DNA from: Chamaecyparis obtusa
Taxonomy: Eukaryota; Streptophyta; Pinopsida; Cupressales; Cupressaceae
Length of the DNA stretch: 64,000 nucleotides
Reading direction: 5' to 3'
NCBI GenBank assembly: GCA_027943335.1
Contig: BSBK01001302.1
Location: forward strand, 1,003,501-1,067,500
Part shown: positions 57,866 to 64,000 of the stretch, one piece after another
How positions within the stretch are numbered: position 1 is the first letter of the stretch
Layout: each line of letters begins with the position of its first letter
Notes under the pieces: model-generated
What the model was told of the DNA's origin: nothing
Seen by the model: the letters and a program-made list of their open reading frames with translations, nothing else
The model's database searches: none
Made by a program: the position numbers and the translations under genes

Positions 57866-58780
57866 ATGAGAATGATGAGGAAGGAAGGTCCTAAGTTCAC
57901 AAGGGAGAACTACTCGGTGTGGAGTAGTCAAATGAAGCTTTATCTAAAATGTATGGGTAACCAGTATTGGAATCATGTTGTTAATAAGTATGTTACACCA
58001 AATAGGAATCTCAATGAAGATCGGCTAAGGGAACAACAAGACAATACTACAGCTATGGAAGCCATTACAAGTACATTATTTGATGCAGAGTTTGTCGATA
58101 TCCAAGATCTTGAAACCGCCTATGATATATGGGAGAAATTGAAGTTAGTGTATGGTGGTGACAAACATGTATAGAAAGCTAAGGTTGATAGCCTAAAAGG
58201 AAAATTTGATGGCATGAGGATGGTTGAAGGTGAAAACATTGAGAAGTATGGTCATAGAATTAAAGAAGTGGGTGTTACTATCAAAAGTGTTGGTAGAACT
58301 ATTGAAGAAGATGATGTGGTAAGTAAATTATTGATAACCTTTTTACCTCTTTATGCCATTAGGGTTTCTACTATTTAGGAGTTCATATCTTTAGGAACTG
58401 CAACTGTCACTCTTTATGCATTGATTGGAAAGTTGACTGCTTTTGAACTTAGCAAGTATGATAATAGTGTTCCAAGGGTTGAAGTTTCATTCAAGGAATC
58501 TATGTCTCTTGCACCTACAAGGAAAGGAAAGGAATATATTCATAAATCTTCTTCTATTTCAAGTTACTCTAATGATTATGATTCTATCTTGTCTGAGGAA
58601 AATAAACAGGATGAATTGGAAGCATTGCTTTCTAGGAGGTTACCTAGAGGAACCAATAAGTACAAGGGCAAGCTACTCTTAAATGCTTCTCATGAAACAA
58701 GATGGGGCACATTGTTTCCAGGTGTCCTGATGGTGATATCAAGTTATAGTGTTGTCAAAATCTCATGGTTAAGCTCCTAA
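57866..58780 (+). pseudogene. gag: Copia Gag (T13), truncated
   Basis: ATG at 57866 gives MRMMRKEGPKFTRENYSVWS, then MKLYLKCMGNQYW, REQQDNTTAMEAITSTLFDA, YDIWEKLKLVYGGDKHV, and DELEALLSRRLPRGTNKYKG. TAG stops occur at about 58172 and 58378. A one-base deletion near 58673 moves the zinc knuckle to the next frame, where it reads KCFS-stop-NKMGHIVSRCPDG with TGA at the second Cys codon. Soon after the knuckle the sequence joins the 3' LTR, so no Pol remains. Confidence 0.88.
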
Positions 58781-59064
58781 CAAGGCTAAGCTCCCTAAAG
58801 GGCATACTTTAGAAGAGTACATTATTCCTGGGTCATCATTCCCACTGTAGTTTTTACCCATTTGGTTTTCCATGTAAAAATATATGTATTATGTGTTTCA
58901 TGAATTTTGGTGGTTATGTTTATTTGATTAAGTTTCATTTTCTTATCAATCGGTAAACTTATGAATGTTGATTTTGAATTAAAGAAGTGGAAATTTGTAA
59001 ATATCTTAGATTATTGATTCACCCCCCACCCCCCCTTAGTAATATTGGACCCTTAGGACTAACA
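58760..59064 (+). repeat. T13 3' LTR, 5' part deleted
   Basis: It matches the last roughly 280 bp of the 5' LTR (GGTTAAGCTCCTAA... GAGTACATTATT... GGACCCTTAGGACTAACA). Confidence 0.85.
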
Positions 59065-59074
59065 ATTCCATCGG

Positions 59075-60527
59075 TGTTAGAATGATTTAGAACAATAGAG
59101 GGGGGTGAATCAGTTGTTCTCAGGTCTAAATGTACCAATTAAACTTTCCAGTACTTCAACAAACTCAGATCTAATCAGCAATTCAACTTGGTCTCTATAG
59201 CATATATCAGAAACATATAACATATAGTCCACTGTCCAAAAGTAATTAACTTCCAGAATATAAAGCTTTCAACAACATCCACATCAAAATCATTCACACA
59301 AGTATAACACTAGGATTTATAGTGGAAACCCAATTTGGGAAAAATCACTTTGTAACATGCTACTAATTTTCACTCTTCTGAAGTGAGCTCTATGAAAAGC
59401 CAACCCTCTTAAAGGTTTACATACACACTATTACATGTGACCCTATTAAAGGATTTAAAACACTCTGTCAAAAGTGGCCTGGTTAGAGGACTTAAGAACA
59501 TTCCATTAGAATGTAACCTTGATTAAAGGATTTATATAATGACTGTTAGGTCAACCTTGATTAAAGGATTTAGACTGATACAATGGTTAGAAAGTAACAG
59601 TAGTTTCTGATCTGAAAAATGTACAACTCACTTTGCAAATACAAATCCACTTCACCCATACATTGATTTATTGATTGACCTTCATTTCATCTCCATCTCT
59701 GATCTGCTCAGAAGACTTATCAATCAATAACATCAACCTCTTCTTCTCTCTTTCGTTAACCTCACAATTAGGTTTTCCTTTATACCTCTTTGATTAGGTA
59801 GATCAATCTTTTGCTACTTAATCTCCTCCGTAGATCTTAGGTTTAGGTCAGATTCATCGAATCCTTCCATCATTATGTTCTTCATCTTTTCCTTCTAGAT
59901 ACATCTCCAAACTTATCTTTCAATCCATAATAAAATGATTTACCATGCATTAAATGCTCCATACAATTCATTAATAATGTCAACATGATTTACATATCCC
60001 AAGAATTCAACTATGTCAACTGGGATTCTCAATTCTTTCTTCAAATGTAAATTACTGACACTCGGGAAATATTGTGTTCTTCTCTTTGGTCATCACTGTG
60101 TATCTCGATCATCACTATAAATTGTCTTCCTCGACAAACATTGTCTTTGTTCCATAATTTCATGTCACTCAAAAATTATTGATGTTCAGTCAACACTATA
60201 TTTACTCAGCATATACTAGAGCTCGGTTGACACTAACATCACTCGGCTTAAATTAGATTTTTTCACTTTTTCTCAGTTAAGTCTATGTTTCCAATCTTTC
60301 TTCGTACTTAGATAAACAACTCATTACCTTTTCAATGTGCCAACTGATCAAGTACCCATTGAAGTATCACATAACTCAACCTTTCCTTAGGTCTTATTGT
60401 TATCTCCTCTTTTCAAATCCTCTACATCAATCAAAAGATATGGTACTATCCCAGATAAAAATTGTCTTACTAGTTAAGGTTTGACATCAATGACAATATA
60501 ACAATTGTTTCAATTGTAGTTTCCAAA
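59075..60527 (-). repeat. T14 3' LTR
   Basis: The 1453-bp LTR starts TGTTAGAATG on the plus strand. The last bases read TTTCCAAAA where TTTCCAACA would be expected. TATAAAGG on the minus strand lies at 59777-59784. The ladder lies at about 59395-59575. Confidence 0.85.
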
Positions 60528-60980
60528 AATCTCCCTATTGTGCATTGATGGAAACACCACATGAATAAAACATGATTTTCAAACAATCCAAAATCTCTAT
60601 GCATTAGACTTTTATTAATATCCTTAGCTTCATTCTGATTCACAACTTTTTCCTTGCCTGACCGCTTGCTCAATTACTACCTCTAAATCTTTTCGGTATC
60701 TCTCCCTCGAGTTTCATTGAATCTTCTCCCTCAGTGTTGTATCACTCCATTTGTTTTCATTGAATCTTGTCCCTCTTTGACAACAATGCCAAAGCTTGTA
60801 TCTATCACTTACATCTTCTCCATGTAGATGTCTTCATGTCAGTTTTGTATGATGTATACTCCCTCTGTCATCTTTCTTATGACTTTTAATATCTCTGCTT
60901 TTACTTCTCACAATTCTAGGCAACTCCTAAAGTGTTACCTTTTCTGCATCAATTTGTCAAATATTATGATTAGCACATTT
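60528..60980 (-). other. T14 3' non-coding region with altered polypurine tract
   Basis: The minus strand reads ...CATCAATGCACAATAGGGAGATT directly before the LTR, a decayed form of the AATGCCAAAGGGGGAGATT signal. The rest (to about 60980) is non-coding with words shared with the same region of T9 (38230-38720). Confidence 0.75.
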
Positions 60981-62416
60981 GATATAGTGCTCTTAGTTTA
61001 CTAGGTAGCTTTAGTTAGGGGAATCGCCCCTAGTTTACCTCTAAGATATTCATGAGCATCCTTAGGTAAATATTTTATGAATATATCTACTAATTATTCC
61101 TTTGTATTCACATACTCCAATCTCACTAGCTCTCTCAAGTAATGATACTTGATAGAAATATGCTTAGTCTTAGTGTGCATAATTGGATTCTTTGATATGT
61201 TAATAGCACTTGTATCATCACATAAAATAACAACCGGCTAAGTGATTTCCTCCTTCATAAATTTTAAAAATTTATTGATCCACACTAAATTTGAACAATT
61301 TACTGCTGCTACTACATACTCAGCTTCTGTTGTAGATAGGGAAATGTAGTTATGTTTCTTGCTTGTCCAGGAGACTAATCTCTTTCCTAGAAAGAATGCT
61401 CTACCATTTGTTCTTTTTATGTCATCAACATTTCCAGCCCAATCTGCATCAGTGTAAACTCTCAGTTCAAACTTGTCATTCTTCTTGTAATATAATCCAT
61501 AATCTTTTGTTCCTTTTAGATATCTTAATATTCTTTTCACTTCCATTATATGATTTTCCTTAGGATTGGCATAAAATCTTACCACAATCCTAACTGCTAG
61601 GGTAATATCCAGTCTAATGTGAACAACATATTGTAGCTTTACAATCATAGATCTGTACAAGGTTTGATTCACTTGAACAATATCATCAATTTTAGATAGT
61701 CTTTGTCCAGTAGCCATAGGTGTACTTACTGGTCTGGAGTCTTCCATACCAAAAATTTTCAGTATCTCTTTGACATATTTAGATTGAGTAATATAGATAC
61801 CTTTCTTCATCTAATAGACTTGCAAACCAACAAAGAATTTGATCTCACCAAACATAGACATTTCAAATTCAATTTGCATCTCATTTGAAAATTTCTAACA
61901 TAGGGCATCTTGTCCTCAAAATATGATATCATCAACAAAGATTTCAGCTAAAAAAATCCCTTTACCTTTCTCAGTCTTCATATATAGATTACTATTGTCA
62001 TTTTTCCTTGCAAATCCAATCTTTATCAAATAATAATGCAGTCTCTCATGCTATGGTCTGGGGGCTTGTTTCGATCCATACAACACCTTGTGCAACTTGC
62101 AAACCATATTCTGCGTGCTTGGGTCAACAAATACTTTTGGTTGTTCAATGTATACTTATTTTAATATCCCATTTAGAAATGCAGATTTGACATCCATCTG
62201 ATATAGTTTGAATCCTTTATAAGTTGCATATGCAAGTAGAGTTCTTACTCCTAATCTTGCAATAGGGGAAAATTTCTCCCCGTAGTCAATTCCTTCTTCT
62301 TGTGCATACCCCTTACATACTAATCTGGCCTTGTTTCTTGTGACTTCTCCATGTTCATTTAGCTTGTTTTTGAATACCTATTTTGTTCCAATAACATTCG
62401 TGTCTTTTGATCTCGG
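60981..62416 (-). pseudogene. pol: Copia reverse transcriptase and RNase H (T14)
   Basis: The minus strand from 62416 encodes PRSKDTNVIGTKW, RNKARLVCKGYAQEEGIDY, YQMDVKSAFLNGIL, YGSKQAPRP, EIFVDDIIFGGQD, EFEMSMFGEIKFF, then a frame with 190 clean codons (61238-61810): YITQSKYVKEILKIFGMEDS, STPMATGQRLSK, RILRYLKGTKDYGLYY, YTDADWAGNVDD (RNase H Asp residues intact), SLSTTEAEYV. The C-terminus has ISIKYHYLREL and LPKDAHEYLRGKLG near 61000. The reverse transcriptase VDD is intact. A few point stops are present. It would copy element RNA into DNA. Confidence 0.93.
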
Positions 62417-63328
62417 TGTAGACATCAAAAACTGGGCCAGTGCTTTAAAATCATCAAAAAGGGCAAAAATCTTAACAAAATGCTATAATTCTCATCAAAA
62501 TGGATCAAAGCAAAATTAAATAGACATTTACTAAACAAATTGGACAAAATCATTTAAATCAAAGGAAAAATCAAATCATGACATTAAATGATTAAATACA
62601 AGCTTAAAGGGACCAAAAACACTATATAATTTATTTTAATCAATTAATTGTATAATTTTAAATCAAAAATCAAATTGAACCTATTCCCTTACATGGATAA
62701 TTTAATTAATTGATGGAATTTAATTAATCCTAATATCTTTCAACAAAAATTGAGCAAATAATGAAAATTTAGAACAAAAGCACATGGATCACTCCAAAAT
62801 AGTTGAATCTCAATCACACATTTCAACTTTGCATCTCAACCACTCAATTTTGTCTTTTTGTCCAAACCTTTGAGACAAACATTTAAATTGTCCCCCCATT
62901 TAAAAACATTGCAAAGCTTTTGACTCAACCAAAGCTAAATCATGATTAAATAACTCTACCCCCTACCCTTGGGATTTTACTATAAATAAGAGTCATTTTG
63001 AGAGCAATAATATACTAGAGAATTCATTTGCAAAGCATCATCATTATAAGAAATTTATGAGCAATTGAGAGCATTTGAGAGCATTTGAATTGATCTTTGT
63101 ATCACATTTGAGAGTTGAGAGCTAGATTAAGCATTGTACTATCATATTTCTCATTCTAGATTTGTCACTAGTAGAGAATAGGTTGAGAGCTCTACTTACC
63201 AAGTTAGATAGAGAACCATGAGATGTCATGGATGTTAATTTCAATTCTTAGCTTAAATTTATATTTTATTTTCATATAATTGTAGTTGATTATCCTAATT
63301 TCATGAAGGTGTTAAACATACACACACA
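62417..63328 (+). repeat. T15 5' LTR
   Basis: The LTR is about 912 bp, AT-rich, with TATAAATA at 62981-62988. It shows repeated GAGAGCATTTGA-type words at 63065-63085. Confidence 0.7.
62981..62988 (+). promoter_or_regulatory. TATA box of T15 LTR
   Basis: TATAAATA follows a C-rich stretch (ACCCCCTACCCTTGGG) and precedes AGAGTCATTTTGAGAGC, a plausible U3/R boundary. Confidence 0.55.
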
Positions 63329-63330
63329 AA

Positions 63331-63350
63331 TCACGCCCATCGTGGGGCCT
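63331..63350 (+). other. T15 primer-binding site (tRNA-Lys type, degenerate)
   Basis: TCACGCCCATCGTGGGGCCT aligns with TGGCGCCCAACGTGGGGCT, the complement of a plant tRNA-Lys 3' end, with three or four changes. It directly follows the LTR. Confidence 0.65.
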
Positions 63351-64000
63351 TGAGCCTCATTTTTTATCATTTTCATCAAGTTTTGTGTGTTTTTGTCTTC
63401 ACTTTTACATGAATTTTTATAGAAAATAGGAGAAATGATGCCTATGAAGGATTTGATGACACCTACCAGTAGTTGACTGACGCCTGGGCGATTCCTTCTA
63501 TTTTGTCTTTATTCTCTTAGACACCTGTGAGATAAAGCGTTATGCCCGAGAGTGTAAAGAGATGCTTGCGATTAGAGAACTAACACCTACTAGCTGACCT
63601 TGCCACCTGTGATGATTTCTATTGCACAATTTACAGTGATATGTCATGCCTAGTATTCCTTAACCGACACTTAGTAGTTGTTATTTTCTACTTTGAATAT
63701 TTTATCGTACACAATTTTCAACTAATTTCATGCCTAGCATTTAAATTGTCACACCTGCTAATCTTTAAGAGTCACTTAAGTCACTGGAAAGTGATGTCTG
63801 TGAATCTTAAAGTCATGCCTATTATTTTTAAACTGATGTGCTTTAGCTGATAAATGACGCTTAGTGTTTTCTATTTAAATTCACTGTCAGATCATTAAAT
63901 TTTGTCTTCTTATTCTCTATCTGTATTTTTCCTGTAGATGAGAAAACACAGAAAAGTGCAGAAACTGGAAAGAAGAGTCACACGAGAGAGTAAAGAGGTG
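63351..64000 (+). other. T15 untranslated leader with a recurring GAYRCCT-like word
   Basis: No ORF of length is seen up to the window end. A word of the form (T)GA(C/T)(A/G)CCT or CATGCCT recurs about a dozen times between 63436 and 63860, for example near 63438, 63458, 63478, 63520, 63584, 63643, 63729, 63750 and 63814. Confidence 0.55.

Larger units (their letters stand above)
56352..59064 (+). mobile_element. T13: Ty1/Copia element with large internal deletion
   Basis: The 5' LTR ends CTAACA at 57807; its start lies between 56352 and 56369 and I could not fix it. PBS TGGTATTAGAGC is at 57810-57821. Gag follows to the zinc knuckle. Then the sequence jumps near 58750-58765 into the second half of a 3' LTR (to 59064). 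Protease, integrase, reverse transcriptase, RNase H and the first two-thirds of the 3' LTR are gone. The right flank ATTCCATCGG resembles CTATTCCATCGATCT at 48353-48367 of T11, suggesting it also inserted in T11. Confidence 0.8.
59075..62416 (-). mobile_element. T14: 3' half of a Ty1/Copia element
   Basis: The 3' LTR is at 59075-60527 and the PPT-like sequence at 60528-60540. RNase H and reverse transcriptase follow rightwards. The element is cut at 62416 by insertion of T15, just upstream of the reverse transcriptase start (PRSKDTNVIGTKW). Gag, integrase and the 5' LTR would lie beyond the right edge. Its left flank ATCGG (59070-59074) is the expected TSD. The LTR is the same family as T2. 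Confidence 0.88.
62417..64000 (+). mobile_element. T15: 5' part of a Ty3/gypsy element
   Basis: The LTR starts TGTAGACATCAAAAACTGG at 62417 and ends about 63328 (ACACACA). A tRNA-Lys-like PBS and a leader running off the window follow. CTCGG (62412-62416) is the expected left TSD; the partner is outside. It interrupts T14 between codons of the PRSKDT segment. Gypsy assignment rests on the PBS type and LTR form, because no coding sequence is included. Confidence 0.7.

Noticed and set aside
56347..59069. A 5-bp TSD for T13
   Set aside because: The flanks (TCTAT or TGCAG on the left depending on the start chosen, ATTCC on the right) do not match, so no duplication is claimed.

Overview
The window is non-genic, repeat-filled DNA from the nuclear genome of a seed plant with a large genome. 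A gymnosperm is plausible, but that is inference. I see no cellular protein gene, rRNA gene, tRNA gene or CRISPR array. Nearly all 64 kb can be assigned to LTR retrotransposons, nested in one another and decayed. The evidence is plant Ty1/Copia Gag-Pol proteins, primer-binding sites (PBS) matching plant initiator tRNA-Met, tRNA-Arg and tRNA-Lys, polypurine tracts (PPT), LTRs bounded by TG...CA, and 5-bp target-site duplications (TSD).

I label the elements T1 to T15. T1 (1-3093, +) is the 3' end of a Ty3/gypsy element. T2 (3094-4296, +) is a Copia LTR fragment. T3 (4297-8017, -) is a broken Copia with its 5' LTR. T4 (8265-15229, -) is a non-autonomous gypsy-like element with 2.3-kb LTRs and a Gag-only ORF (TSD AGCTG/AGTTG). 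T5 (15577-42359, +, TSD GTCAA) is an outer Copia-like element with no recognisable pol. It carries a multi-zinc-knuckle ORF and a second, long ORF of unknown function. T5 has been hit four times: T6 (16452-23545, -, Copia, TSD CTTAT) sits in its 5' LTR; T7 (25476-26412, -) is a solo gypsy LTR; T8 (29109-32094, -, TSD ATCAC) is a non-coding element; T9 (32693-40225, +, Copia, TSD AGTAG) is complete in structure. With the insertions removed, T5 is about 8.2 kb.

Right of T5 is unassigned AT-rich DNA (42365-47420) holding a multi-zinc-knuckle Gag remnant T10 (about 46390-47100, -). T11 (47421-52155 plus 56296-56351, +) is a non-autonomous element with a Pro/Tyr-rich, coiled-coil, acidic ORF. Its right LTR is interrupted by T12 (52156-56295, -, Copia, lacking its 3' half). 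T13 (about 56352-59064, +) is a Copia with a large internal deletion. T14 (59075-62416, -) is a Copia 3' half with its LTR, cut by T15 (62417-64000, +), a gypsy 5' LTR, PBS and leader that runs off the window.

Every pol and gag copy carries in-frame stops or frameshifts, so nothing here appears able to move by itself. Many of the lesions are C-to-T or G-to-A changes, as expected from deamination of methylated cytosine. The most interesting signals are: the two pol-less elements with unfamiliar ORFs (T5, T11); the duplicated PBS in T4; a ladder of tiny palindromes in the transcribed part of all the Copia-type LTRs, with evidence of unit gain or loss in two elements; and a TGA at the same Gag zinc-knuckle cysteine codon in two different Copia copies.
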